Source: Lepidostoma basale (taxonomy: Eukaryota > Arthropoda > Insecta > Trichoptera > Lepidostomatidae). Taken from it: 64,000 bases of DNA. The DNA is taken from contig JAHDVF020000438.1 in NCBI GenBank assembly GCA_022606425.2, positions 51,001 to 115,000 on the forward strand. Direction: 5' to 3'. Within the stretch, counting starts at the first letter, position 1. Each line of letters starts with the position of its first letter. A program made the translations under genes and the position numbers. Below are positions 41,308-51,499 of the stretch, in pieces. The notes beneath the pieces are model-generated. The model did no database searches. It saw nothing but the letters and a program-made list of their open reading frames with translations, and was not told the origin of the DNA.

Positions 41308-42690
41308 TCAGCCAAATTGAAATCGGCGGGTTATTAACTTATTTTTGCATGAAATTAACCTGTTGATTCGGCATAATCTTTCTGAGATTTGAAAATCACG
41401 CAGTAACTTATGTTTTAAAGTAATAAGAATGGATGGAAGAATGATTTTTAACTTATTTATACAGAAAACATACAATTTAGTAACATTATTATGAAAACGT
41501 CTCTGACTTTTAAGCCAGTGAAGTTCTTTGAGATGTTGTGTTATATGGGACTTTTTTGGAATGCCTTTAATGAGCCTTGCTGTTGCATTGAACGCAGATT
41601 GAAGTTTGTTTATTTGTTGTTTTGGAATGTTTGCATAAATTCCATTACAATAATCAAGTCGTGACACAACGAATGAATTTACAAGAGTTTTGAAAGTGTC
41701 ATGGGGAATACTCCTTTTGACGGATTTTAATCGTCTTAGGTGGAAGAAACTAGCGCTGACCGTGTTATTAATTTGGGATTTTAGAGACAGATTTGCGTCA
41801 AGATAAACACCAAGAAGCTTTGTTGAGTTTTTGGGAACGATATCATTGTCAGCTGTTGAAATTGAGGAATGATCGATAAGATGTTGACGCTTTGCGGAAG
41901 AAGTCCAGAGAAATTCCGTTTTGGATGGATTTAGTTTAAGTTTGTTTGATGCCATCCATCTGGATATGGCATCAATGCAGTTGACAGTTATTGACGTAAG
42001 ATGTTTGGTGTCATCAGGGTTGCAGAAAAAATAAAGTTGCTGATCATCAGCATAGCAATGTGAGAGGAGGCCAAAGGATTCGATTATTTTGGCAACGTCA
42101 TTCGTAAACATGATAAATAAAAGGGGTCCTAAAACAGAGCCTTGTGGCACACCAGATTGGATATTAGTAAATGAGGATTTTTTACCTGCTAGCTGCACAG
42201 CTTGTGAACGATCCGACAGATATGATTTTAGCCAGTCTATGGCATTACCTCTAAAACCATACGTGATCGCTAATCGTTGGATAAGATTAAGTGATCAATT
42301 GTGTCAAACGCAGCGCTCATGTCCAGAAGGGAAAGCAGTGCTAATTTGCCCGATTCGTTTGCCAGTACTAAATCTGACATGACTTTAAGCAATCCCGTCT
42401 CCGTTGAATGGAAACGTCTGTAGGCGGATTGTAATTTAGACAAAATATTATTTGTCGAAAGGTGATTAGAAATTTGGGAGGCTACAATTTTTTCAAGAAC
42501 TTTAGAGATGAAAGGTAGATTTGAGATGGGCCGGAAGTTACTAAGATTTTCGGAAACTAGTTGAGGTTTTTTTAATATGGGAGAAACAATAGCTTTCTTG
42601 AGCAAAAAGGGGATTTGTCCTGTTAGAAGAGATTTGTTCTGTTGAATAATGTTCAAAATGAACCACGAAAACTCCCAGGAAAGCGTGTCA
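41308..42690 (-). pseudogene. CR1/L2-like LINE reverse transcriptase, one frameshift
   Basis: The minus strand holds most of an RT domain. Upstream part (42656-42270): LLKKAIVSPILKK, LSNFRPISNLPFISKVLEKI, FHSTETGLLKVMSD, and SLLDMSAAFDTIDH with the first catalytic Asp. A 1-base shift near 42285 leads to AITYGFRGNAIDWLKSYLSD, then an open 296-codon block from 42198 with SGVPQGSVLGPLLFIMFTND, YADDQQL (residues 49-55, active-site DD), LNPSKTEFLW, LLGVYLDANLSL, LDYCNGIYANIP, AFNATARLI and LKELHWL, ending at TAG/TAA 41308. The LDYCN...LQ...ARL..G...HI...L..LHWL signature is that of CR1/L2-group elements. 5' truncated at about 42690. It is the longest reverse transcriptase here. Confidence 0.85.
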
Positions 42691-43349
42691 TTTTTTTAAA
42701 TCTATTTCTTGCGATAGTTATAAATTTAAAAGATTAGAAGTTATATCTTGCACCATTCTAGTCTGTCGAGTTCTGTGTATCTTTTGAACAAAGTTCTTCA
42801 TTTAGGGGGCGCGGAATAAGATGAACGATCAACATAATCACCTGTTCAGAAGTGCGGTATTTTTCATGAATATTGGAAGAAATGAGAGGTATTCGGCGAA
42901 CGAATCCCCACAATGGCTCTATCGAGACGGCTTCACATCGACATAAGGAGGTGCTTTATTTAAACGCGTATTCGTGTCTACAGACTGGGAGGCAAAAGTG
43001 AACAGTTTCTAGACTTAAATTGAACGGTGTAAGACGAGCGTTTGCACAGATACGTTTGATATAAAACATTCTGACGTCGAAGAATGCTGTAAAATAAATT
43101 ACACACATATATTCCGTGTTTCGTCGCTACTAGTACTTATTTACCAGACAAAACATTCGACATTTAAACTTAAGTTGACAAAGAAATAAAATAAAAATAA
43201 TCCAAAAATATCTTTACAATTATAAAAAAAAATCCGAGATATTTCGTTCGATGAAACAAATGCTTATTTCGTTTTGCGTTATTATGGAAATAGTAATGAA
43301 AGGACAAGATAAAAATTGGAAGTACCGTTTATAGTATTTAATTGAAGGA
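42691..43349. other. Non-coding spacer
   Basis: No feature recognised. Confidence 0.35.
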
Positions 43350-43620
43350 ATTAGCGCTTGGAATGTGCAGAAGAAATGTGAAACTAGGATAAATACCGTA
43401 GAAATGAGATCACTGAGAAGATTACGCAGGAAAACGATAAATGATAGAATACCGAACGAAGAAATACGATGATTGCATCATAAGTAAAATTAAAAAGGAT
43501 CCTTGAGATGGTTGGACACATGGATGGAAAACCAAGGAAAGTATGTCATAACCAAATTAATCAAATACTAAAAGGTGGCCACATTCGAAGTCGGAAAAAT
43601 CGACGAGCGTGCATTTTACA
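43350..43620 (+). pseudogene. Family A LINE, decayed internal 3' fragment
   Basis: TRINTVEMRSLRRLRRKTIN, DRIPNEEIR, GSLRWLDTWMENQGKYVITK-type remnants, then INQILKGGHIRSRKNRRAC. No terminal block or tail. Closest in wording to the 2125-2530 copy. Confidence 0.6.
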
Positions 43621-43784
43621 TGAGAGAAAAATCACTTAAGACAGAAATATAAACTGAAATGATAGATTTTATAATTACACATTATATGAATCAAGAAAAC
43701 AATTTTTTTCACATGCAAATTAAAAATGGTCAGTAATTTATTTTAAAAAAATCTTTATAATATATATTTTGTTTAATTTCCCCT

Positions 43785-43905
43785 TGATTTTATGGCTTCG
43801 ACCGGTTTTGGCACTTTGCATCTTGATTATTTCTGGCCTCTCCAGAAAATGACAGTGAGCTGCTGAAACCGGTTGAAACCATAAAACCAAGTCGAATTAA
43901 ACCAT
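43785..43905. repeat. Inverted pair of ACCGGT ribozyme-like units (third family)
   Basis: Left arm GGCTTCGACCGGTTTTGGCAC, centre TTCTGGCCTCTCCAGAAAAT, right arm GTGAGCTGCTGAAACCGGTT, GAAACCATAAAACC. Stem CAG/CUG and GAAACCGGUU resemble the other units, but the CUGANGA box is degenerate in both arms. Confidence 0.45.
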
Positions 43906-43917
43906 ATATGTTTTAAA

Positions 43918-44050
43918 CTGTTAAATTAAAAAAACTTTGTTTTATGTATCACAATTGTATTTTTATTTTTCGCGACAGCTGTTTCGTCAACCTATGTTGA
44001 CATCATCAGGAGTTACGATGTAACACAATTGTGATACATAAAACAATTTT
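43918..44050. repeat. Penelope-type terminal repeat with hammerhead
   Basis: TTTGTTTTATGTATCACAATTG on the left and its complement CAATTGTGATACATAAAACA on the right flank the motif. The left half matches 21798-21856 beside the GIY-YIG relic. Confidence 0.65.
43974..44017 (-). ncRNA. Predicted hammerhead core with 6-bp stem II
   Basis: Minus strand: CUGAUGA (44009-44003), unpaired U, stem II GUCAAC/GUUGAC (6 perfect pairs, loop AUAG), GAAA, self-complementary ACAGCUGU, C at the cleavage position (G43974 on plus). This is the strongest stem II and stem III in the window; stem I is weak next to the core (one pair, a mismatch, one pair). Sequence of both stems differs entirely from the copy at 34317, yet pairing is kept. 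Confidence 0.65.
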
Positions 44051-44211
44051 TTTTAATTAAACAGTTTATAATGTTAATGTAACATAGTGTTTCGGTCAAA
44101 ACACTATCATTTTTTTTCCTTATTTATATGTATTGTACTTCGACCAAGAAATTTCAAAAAACATAATTAATTAATTTATACATTAAATGTTAATGTTAAT
44201 GATGTTAATTA

Positions 44212-44447
44212 TATGTTAATGGTGTAAATGGAACCAAAAATAGAGGAAAACCGAGGAAAACGTGGCACGATCAAATAAATCAAATATTGAATGTCGGCCA
44301 TGTGAGGAGTCAGAGAAATCGACGCGCGTGCATGACACGATGTATGAATGTTGAGGAAGCGAGAGAAATATGTCAGGAAAGAAAAGTGTGGCAGTCCTTT
44401 CTTTCTGCCTACCCCTTCGGGTAGACGGCGTGATGGTTAGTTAGTTA
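44212..44447 (+). pseudogene. Family A LINE, short 3' end with tail
   Basis: LMVNGVNGTKNRGKPRKTWH, DQINQILNVGHVRSQRNRRA, CMTRCMNVEEAREICQERKV, WQSFLSAYPFG, then TTAGTTAGTTA. The frame is nearly unbroken, so this is a young truncated insertion. Confidence 0.75.
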
Positions 44448-44449
44448 CA

Positions 44450-45007
44450 TTATATTTCGTTATTTATATGATTTCAACAGTGTTAATAATGCTATTCCCT
44501 GTTCTTTGTTTCAACTGTTTTCCACTCCCGTGAGTGTGGAGTTTAAAAGTGGAAGCGAAACGTTAAGTGTCACCGTTAGCTATTACCGGGAATAGGGTGA
44601 GATACAAAGCTGTCTGCGGTGAACAACGCCATCCGGCAGCTCCCCTCGCCTTGTGCTTTATCCAGCGCCGGGCTGGAGGTGCGCTGGGACGACACTATCT
44701 TACACACAATTATGCTTATTACCATAAACGTGCAAACATACTTCACTTGTACCGACTCACACAACCGTCGACCCACGGCAGAAGAATGATCATAACAATA
44801 ATTTATATTTCATTCTATGTTCTTGAACCGACCCATATGTATGGAAGTGAAGCATGGAACAGGCCGAATCTATGAATCGTTTGAGAATATTCGATAGTAG
44901 AGTACTGTTGTGGAACATATTACATAATTATTACCAGCTAACATTTTCCAGATAAATTTTCATATGAAATTACTACTTGTATATACCATTCGTCCCACAA
45001 GCCCTGG
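44450..45007. other. Mostly unassigned; LINE scrap near 44835
   Basis: TMYGSEAWNRPN at about 44835-44875 is a family A scrap out of place. The remainder, including a GC-richer part at 44620-44700, is unassigned. Confidence 0.4.
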
Positions 45008-45747
45008 TGTCTAGTATGTATGAGGTATGCAAGCGATACGATTTGATGATGAATGTGAATAAGTCCAAGGTAATGATTTTCGAAAAAGAAAGAAACATGA
45101 CAGTCTGCAACATTAGTGTAAACGGTGAAAACCTGTAACAAGTGGATGAATTTGTTTATTTAGGAAGTGTGTTTACAAAAAATGGGAAAGTGGAGAAGGA
45201 TTTTGAAAGAAGGGTTGGGGCAGGTAATAGAGTAAATGGTGCACTTAAAGTTGTCATCGCAAACAAAAGCCTATCTAAAAAAGCTAAGATGGCAGTGCAT
45301 AATGATGAGAAGGAGAAAAGTAGAATAAATGCATTAAAAATGAGATCTCTACGACGAATATGTAATAAATCTGTATATGATAGAGTGTCAAATGCAAGTA
45401 TAAGAAGTGAATGCGGTGCGAATGAAAGTGTTATGAACAAAATAATAAAAGGGTCGTAAAGATGGTTTGGACACACGAAAAGAATGAGCGAAGACAGAAT
45501 GGCGAAGAAGGTATATGTAAACGACGTGAAAGGAGCTAGAAATAAGGGAAGGCCGAGGAAAACGTGACACGATCAAATTAATCAAATATTAAATGTCAGT
45601 TACGTGGGAGTCGGAGAAATCGACGTAGTGCATGACAAGATGTGTGAATGTATAGGAATCGAGAGAATTATGTCATGACAGAACAGTGTGGCGGTCAACT
45701 TTTTCTACCTATCCCTCCGGGGAGACGTCGTGATGGTTAGTTAGTTT
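45008..45747 (+). pseudogene. Family A LINE, long 3' copy
   Basis: YEVCKRYDLMMNVNKSKVMI, FEKERNMTVCNISVNGEN, DEFVYLGSVFTKNGKVEKDF, NRVNGALKVVIANKSLSKKA, a deletion removing the MYGSEAW segment, then MRSLRRICNKSVYDRVSNAS, IRSECGANESVMNKIIKGS and the terminal block with tail. Starts after the RT active site. A few stops and frameshifts. Confidence 0.8.
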
Positions 45748-46384
45748 TAGTTTATTCTTTTTTGAGTGGATAATTGATCTTCTGATCTCGAACAACGTGC
45801 GAATTTAAAAATTCCCCCGCCAATTAATTCAGAAGAGATGTGTCATAACAGCATTATTGCGTTAATCTAGTATTGTTCTGTTCTTGTTCTATTTATTATT
45901 CACGGGATAGCACTGCGTCCGCTGGACCAATTAAAAGTTGTCAAAATTTTAATTTCCGTTCAATAAACATTACACGCATTAAAGTCCGCTGACGTGGACA
46001 TTCCGGTAGGTAATGATAATTTGTCGCCATTGGATGTTTTTTCATCTCTTAAATTGATAGTTTACACGCTGGGTTCGCCACGAAATACCACGAAACCTTT
46101 TTACGATGTGTAATTAATCTCAACATGTATACTGTCTATTTATGTATATGTTATATACGCCATGCTGGAAATTTATTGGCTTCTCCTTATAAAAATTCTT
46201 GTTTTCTATACACATTTGAATTTCGAAGTTTCTATATTCATTTTAACGCCAATTAGAATAAATCTTATGCAACAGGGAATCTTGGGCCGTAAATTAATTT
46301 AAATAACAAACTCGGCTACCAAATTTTGGCTTCGTTTCCTAACAGCATATACAGCTGTCTATACGAGTAAGGCTACGGTCACAC
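45748..46384. other. Non-coding spacer
   Basis: No feature recognised. Confidence 0.35.
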
Positions 46385-46680
46385 CGGAGTGTGTTCGGGT
46401 GTTGTATGATTCCCTGATAAGAAGTCGGCTGGAATATACGAGTAGTTGCATTATTTGATCACCGTATGAGGAGCGAGTGCAGATTTTTTTGGCACTCTCT
46501 TTACCTCAGGGAACGCGTTTATTACCCATGGCTCTTTCCAACGGAATTCTTGCTAGGTATGCTAAGCTACAATTATTGGAGGGAAGGAGGAATATCCACT
46601 TGGGAGTTCACTTCTTTCTTCTGATTGGCGGCCATAAATATTATCGAATGTCCCGAGTGATTTTGTCCATTTGTCCCTGA
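46385..46680 (+). pseudogene. Jockey-like LINE RT thumb fragment
   Basis: VLYDSLIRSRLEYTSSCII, stop, SPYEERVQIFL, and further LEGRRNIHLGVHFFLLIGG, HKYYRMSRVIL. The SLIRSRLEY..IIWSPY.E...I pattern is conserved in Jockey-group reverse transcriptases after the active site. One stop and a probable internal indel. Confidence 0.65.
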
Positions 46681-46856
46681 TAATTACCTTCGTCAAAGAC
46701 AGCACAGATCATTTTATTAGCCACGCTGCAGAACCAACCTCCCGATGGTTATGCCTGTGATTAGAGCAATCTCATGGCTTAATCGGGTCGCCTCTTGTGA
46801 TAGTGCGAGTTGCCTCAGGGATGCAAAATCAATGTTGTGATTGTTATCTCCCATGC

Positions 46857-46995
46857 GTAGTATTTCTTCTTCTTCTTCTTCGAGTGCCATGTTAGGTCCC
46901 CTCGACGTCGGCTATCACCCTGGCGTAGGCCTCTCTGTCTTGTGCCAGACGGAACAACTCCCCCACCCTTCGAACTCGGGTCCATTCCTTGATAG
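46857..46995 (-). pseudogene. Family B LINE, 3' end
   Basis: Minus: TIKEWTRVRRVGELFRLAQD, REAYARVIADVEGT, stop, then a GAAGAAGAAGAAGAA tail. The simple-repeat tail marks the true 3' end. Confidence 0.7.
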
Positions 46996-47387
46996 TGTTT
47001 ATGCTTATTATGTAATTGTAAGGTTGCAAACGACTTAGATTGAAACATCTGTAATGTTTTTAATATTTTTATAAATAAATTAAATTAAATATAAGTGTTT
47101 CGGTTGGTGACTCGTTTGCTGTCTGTCCAAAAACGACATTGACTGATTTTACAGCGTTGCCAAATTAATATTTTTGAAAATGTCAAACTATTGATTTAGC
47201 TTTTATGTTAACTTTAATTTATGTATTAATCAAATAAAACCAAGTAAAAAAATTATAAAATCAAATTTATTTTCAAATCGAATAATTCTTTATTTAACAT
47301 TGAGTAAATTTGCTCAATTCTGAATTTTTATTTACGTGATTCTGTGCAAAGAATAATCAAATTTTACTTAATATAAAATTAAATATC
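46996..47387. other. AT-rich spacer
   Basis: No clear feature; GTGTTTCGGTTGGTGACTCG at 47092 faintly resembles the GAAAC hairpin repeats. Confidence 0.3.
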
Positions 47388-47461
47388 GCATCGGTTAAAG
47401 TGTGGCAGTCTATTCTTTCTGTCTACGCCTACGGGGAGACGGCGTGATGGTTAGTAAGTTA
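47388..47461 (+). mobile_element. SINE-like element, only the last ~74 bases
   Basis: CGCATCGGTTAAAGTGTGGC through GGGGAGACGGCGTGATGG and a short TTAG tail. CGCATCGGTTAAAG is SINE-specific, which separates it from family A itself. Confidence 0.65.
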
Positions 47462-47595
47462 TTTTTTTTTAATTAGGAAATATTCGATTTGAAGGTACGT
47501 ATATGTGAGTTAATAATTTTTGAACCAATAATTTTGTGATTACAAATCATGAGTGCCCTTTAGTTTCATGCACTTATTTAGAAATTAAAGTAAAT

Positions 47596-48049
47596 ATTAA
47601 AGCTTACTCTAACTAACCATCACGCTTTCTTTCCTGACATATTTCTCTCGATTCCTCAACATTCATACATCGTGTCATGCACGCGCGTAGATTTCTCTGA
47701 CTCCTCACATGGCCGACATTCAATATTTGATTTATTTGATCGTGCCACGTTTTCCTCGGTCTTCCTCTATTTCTTGTACCATTTACATCATTACATAATT
47801 TTTTTACCATTCTTTCTTCATTCATTCTTTCCATATGTCCAAACCATCTTAATGATCCTTTCATTATTTTGTTCATGACACCATCATTCGCACCGCATTC
47901 ACTTCTTATATTTTCATTCGACACTCTATCATACACAGAGTATCCACACATTCGTCTAAGAGATCTCATTTCTACTCCATTTATTCTACTTTCTTCCTTC
48001 TTTTGCCAATTCCATGCTTCGCTTCCATTCATTCCATTAAAGCTTACTC
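47596..48049. repeat. 14-bp target-site duplication pair
   Basis: ATTAAAGCTTACTC at 47596-47609 and 48036-48049, exact, flanking the family A copy between them. Confidence 0.85.
47610..48035 (-). pseudogene. Family A LINE, young 5'-truncated insertion
   Basis: A 139-codon open frame: MNGSEAWNWQKKEESRINGV, EMRSLRRMCGYSVYDRVSNE, NIRSECGANDGVMNKIMKGS, LRWFGHMERMNEERMVKKLC, RGRPRKTWHDQINQILNVGH, CMTRCMNVEESREICQERKR, with the start of the terminal block deleted (CCATCACGC joins TTTCTTTCC). Its exact 14-bp duplication and intact frame make it a recent target-primed insertion. It encodes no catalytic domain. Confidence 0.85.
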
Positions 48050-48494
48050 ATTTATAAAAAAAATTGATAACTCTGTTAAATCAGCCTCTGTCATTTTCGG
48101 ATAAACAGCAAGCGAGTCACCTACCAATACACATTGGTGTGGCCGTACCCTAAATGCTGTATTCTAGTTAATTAAATCTTAACCAACCGCTTCCTCGGCC
48201 GCATGGAATACCGGCTACCGTGCACACGAGTCCGGAAAGTTGACTCCCACTCTTAGATGCAGGAAGGTGCCGCCTACGCTCGCCCAAATACTTTGATCTG
48301 AGCAACCGGTGAGGCACCGTGTGAATTATCTACAACAGACCCTTTTAAACCCTCGCGGAACTCCGCGTGAAATATAAATCAATACAAATCCAAGGCCGCC
48401 CTTAACAATTCAATTGTTTTCCAATTATCCCATGTTGAATCTATTGAGAACGTGTGTAACCATTTTGTTCAAGGCATTTTACTGTTTAATATTC
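48050..48494. other. Non-coding spacer
   Basis: Rather GC-rich at 48190-48370 with no recognised gene. Confidence 0.35.
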
Positions 48495-49268
48495 TCAATG
48501 GTGTTCTTGTGCCGACTCTTATGTATGGAAGTGAAGCATGGAACTGGCAAAACAAGGATGAAAAAGAAGGAAACATAACAGTCTGCAACATTAGTGTAAA
48601 CGGTGAAAATCTGGAACAAGTGGATGAATTTGTTTATTTAAAAAGTATGTTTACAAAGGATGGGAGAGTGGAAAAGGATATTGAAAGAAAGGTTGGGGCA
48701 GGCAACAGAGTAAATGGTGCACTTAAAGTTGTCATCGCAAACAAATACCTATTAAAAAAAAGCTAAGATGGCAGTGCATAATGGTGTTCATGTGCCGACC
48801 CCTATGTATGGAAGTGAAGCATGGAGCTGGCAAAACGAGGATGAAGTAGAGTAAATGCAGTAGAAATGAGATCTCTAAGACGAATGTGTGATAAATCTGT
48901 ATATGATAAGAGTGTCAAATGCAAATATGAGAAGTGAACGCGGTGCGAATGAACGTGTTATGGACAAAATAATGAGAGGGTCGTAAGATGGTTTGGACAC
49001 ACGTAAAGAATGAGTGAAGACAGAATGGTGAAGAAGGTATATGAAAACGACGTGATCGGAGCTAAAAATAGAGGAAGGCCAAGGAAAACTTGGCACGATC
49101 AAATCAATCAAATATTAAATGTCGGTCACGTGAGGAGTCTAAATCTACGTGCGTGTGTGACACGATGTATGAATGTAGAGGAAGCGAGAGATGTATGACA
49201 GAACAGTGTGGCGGTCTTTTATTTCTGCCTACCCCTTCGGAGAGACGGCGTGATGGTTAGTTAGTTAT
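48495..49268 (+). pseudogene. Family A LINE, scrambled copy with internal duplication
   Basis: The segment GVLVPTLMYGSEAWNWQNKD appears twice: first at 48500-48560, out of order before EGNITVCNISVNGENLEQVD, EFVYLKSMFTKDGRVEKDIE, and again at 48780-48845 in its proper place. Then MRSLRRMCDKSV, NRGRPRKTWHDQINQILNVG and the terminal block with tail. The 105-codon open frame at 48452-48766 is therefore a chimera created by rearrangement. Confidence 0.75.
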
Positions 49269-49354
49269 ATCCTTAATTGACGAATTATTCTACAAGTATC
49301 ATTAGAAGTATACAAGTATAAAAGAATACTCACAAATAAAGACATCAGATAGAC

Positions 49355-49990
49355 AGAAAGAATAGAACGCCACTCCGTTCTTTCCTGACATATATATTTT
49401 TTTTTTTTTTACGTATACAACAGGTTTCTTGAACCCAATTACAGTATCCATTTTTTTTAAGCTGATATATTGATTCTCGTGACATGTGACAGGTAGCCAA
49501 TCTATCGCTATTTTATTGTCACGTGAATACTACGCCAGACCAAAGACAATGTGACAATCACACTGCCATCGCCGGGAATCGAACCCAGAACAGAATCAGA
49601 ACAGGAATCAGAGCTCTTACCACTCTGCCACGAAGGTCGTCATCTCGTATTGATCTGTATTCCTCAACATTCATACACCGTGCTTTTAATGCACGTCAAT
49701 TTCTCCGACTCCTTACTTGACCGACATTAAAAAATTTATTGAATTGATCGTGCCACGTCTTTTTATACTTTTAGTTCCTTTTATCTCGTTTACATATAAA
49801 TTCTTTATTTACCATTTTGATTAATTCATTGTTTCCATGTGTCCGAAACATCTTAATGATCCTTTCATTATTTTGTTCGCAACATTTTCATTAATATATT
49901 TGCATTTGACACTCCATCATATACACATTTAACACACATTCGTCGAAGAGATCTCATTTCTACTGCATTTATTCTAATTTCATCCTTTAA
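49355..49990 (-). pseudogene. Family A LINE, decayed, split by a SINE
   Basis: Terminal block at 49355-49390 (GACAGAAAGAATAGAACGCC, TTCTTTCCTGACATAT), then the SINE at 49413-49641, then the continuation from 49650 (CTCAACATTCATACACCG to GAGATCTCATTTCTACTGCA). Lacks its TTAG tail. Confidence 0.65.
49413..49641 (-). mobile_element. tRNA-headed SINE (copy 5), inserted in a LINE
   Basis: Near full length on the minus strand, from GACCTTCGTGGCAGAGTGGT to CCTGTTGTATAC. The B box region is disturbed by a small insertion (GATTCTGTTCTGGGTTCGAT). Confidence 0.75.
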
Positions 49991-50724
49991 AAATAAAAAT
50001 AAATAATCAAATCTGGAAAATATTACCCGGTAAAAGTAATATGTGGCATAACAGTTCTCAACTATTATTCCCAAACGATTCATAGATAACACCCGTATTT
50101 CTGAGTTAACTCGGTTTAAAATAAAGGACTTTTACAATGTGGCGGTCCCGGGCGTTGATCAAAATTTATGTTTCCTGTAAGAGACTCCATCAGGAATTAT
50201 TGTTAAACAATTAAATAAGCTGTAGGATTTATCGCCGCGTCACTGCAGGAATCCATAAATATGGCGGGAAGTTGAAAACAAAAATAAACCTGCGCAATAA
50301 GTATGCGTGAACTTTAAACTTCCGTAGGTAGGTAGGTACCTACTTAGCGGCTTGCACTTGAACACAATGTGGCAGCAGCGTCTACAGAGAAAAAATAATT
50401 TGTAAGTTCAGCTGAAATTATTTTTACAGCGCTGCTTTTTACGCCTGGTGAGAAATAACTCATATCGCGAGAGGGGAAGAGGGCGGGGGTTTTGCACTTC
50501 AACGCAATCCGACACGATTTCGGGGTTTCTTGTTTCGGTGACCGCCGGTCTTACTTAACGCGACTTTTCAGATAATTCGCGCGCCAGGCTAAAGCAGTCA
50601 TTCATTTAAGCAGCCAAAGTGGACTATATCGACCCCAATCCAACCTCCCAGGGGTCCACGTCAATGAAAAAAAATTGTGTGTGCATTTTGTAAATAGGGG
50701 TCCAAGTGAGTCCAAGTCGATAGA
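49991..50724. other. Non-coding spacer
   Basis: 50455-50600 is GC-rich. No feature recognised. Confidence 0.35.
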
Positions 50725-51480
50725 AGGGTTGGTCCGGGCAACAACGTGAAAGGAGCCTTAAAAACTGTTATTAGAAACAAAAAAATATCAACGAAAGCAA
50801 AAATGGCCGTTCACAATGGAGTTCTAGTTCCAACCTTTATGTATGGAAGCGAAGCGTAAAACTGGCAGAAGAATGATGAGAGCAGAATAAATGCGGTGGA
50901 GATGAGGTCCCTTAGACGTATGTATCGAAAACGGTGTACGACAGAGTTTCAAATTATGATAATAGGAAGGAAAGTAGAGCGGAAAGAAGTATTTTTGGAT
51001 ATTAAGGAGCACTGCGTTGGTTTGGTCACATGGAACGCATGAATGAAGAAAGTATACATCAACGACGTGAATGGGGTACGGAATCAAGGAAGACCGAGGA
51101 AAACCTCTTCTTCTCCGGTCTCAATCTAAAGATTGGTTTGCAGCAAGACGATGCATTTTTTCTTCTACTCCGCTCGGTCCTCAGTAACTCTCTTCAACTT
51201 CGCATAGGAGGTGCAACCCATATCTTGGCAAATCTGGTCTAGGTACTCCTGACGAGGTCGTCCTCTGACAATCGATCCTTCGACCTTCGAGGAAAACATG
51301 GCAGGACCGAATCAATCAAATTTTAAAGGTCGGCCATGTTAGAAGTCGGAAGAATCGATGTGCGAGAATGACTCGCTGTATGGATATGGAGGAAGCTAGA
51401 GAGCTGTCAGGAGAGCTGCGATCCATTATTTCTGCCTACCCTTTCGAAAAAAACGCCGTGATGGTATGTTGTTGTTGTTG
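50725..51480 (+). pseudogene. Family A LINE, GTT-tailed copy carrying another LINE
   Basis: RRVGPGNNVKGALKTVIRNK, KAKMAVHNGVLVPTFMYGSE, MRSLRRMY, LRWFGHMERMNEE, frameshift, VNDVNGVRNQGRPRKT, interrupted at 51105-51287, then TWQDRINQILKVGHVRSRKN, CMDMEEARELSG, terminal block and a GTTGTTGTTG tail. Same tail type and wording as 22402-23170, so these two form a subfamily. Confidence 0.75.
51105..51287 (-). mobile_element. Family E LINE 3' end inserted in family A
   Basis: Minus strand: EGSIVRGRPRQEYLDQICQD, MGCTSYAKLKRVTEDRAE, stop, followed by a GAAGAAGAAG-type end. CGAGGAAAAC is duplicated exactly on both sides (51095-51104, 51288-51297). A ~183-base truncated insertion of a different non-LTR element. 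Confidence 0.75.
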
Positions 51481-51499
51481 TCCATGGTTAAAATTTTAG

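Noticed and set aside
48452..48766. Intact new gene from the 105-codon frame
   Set aside because: It is a rearranged join of two family A segments.
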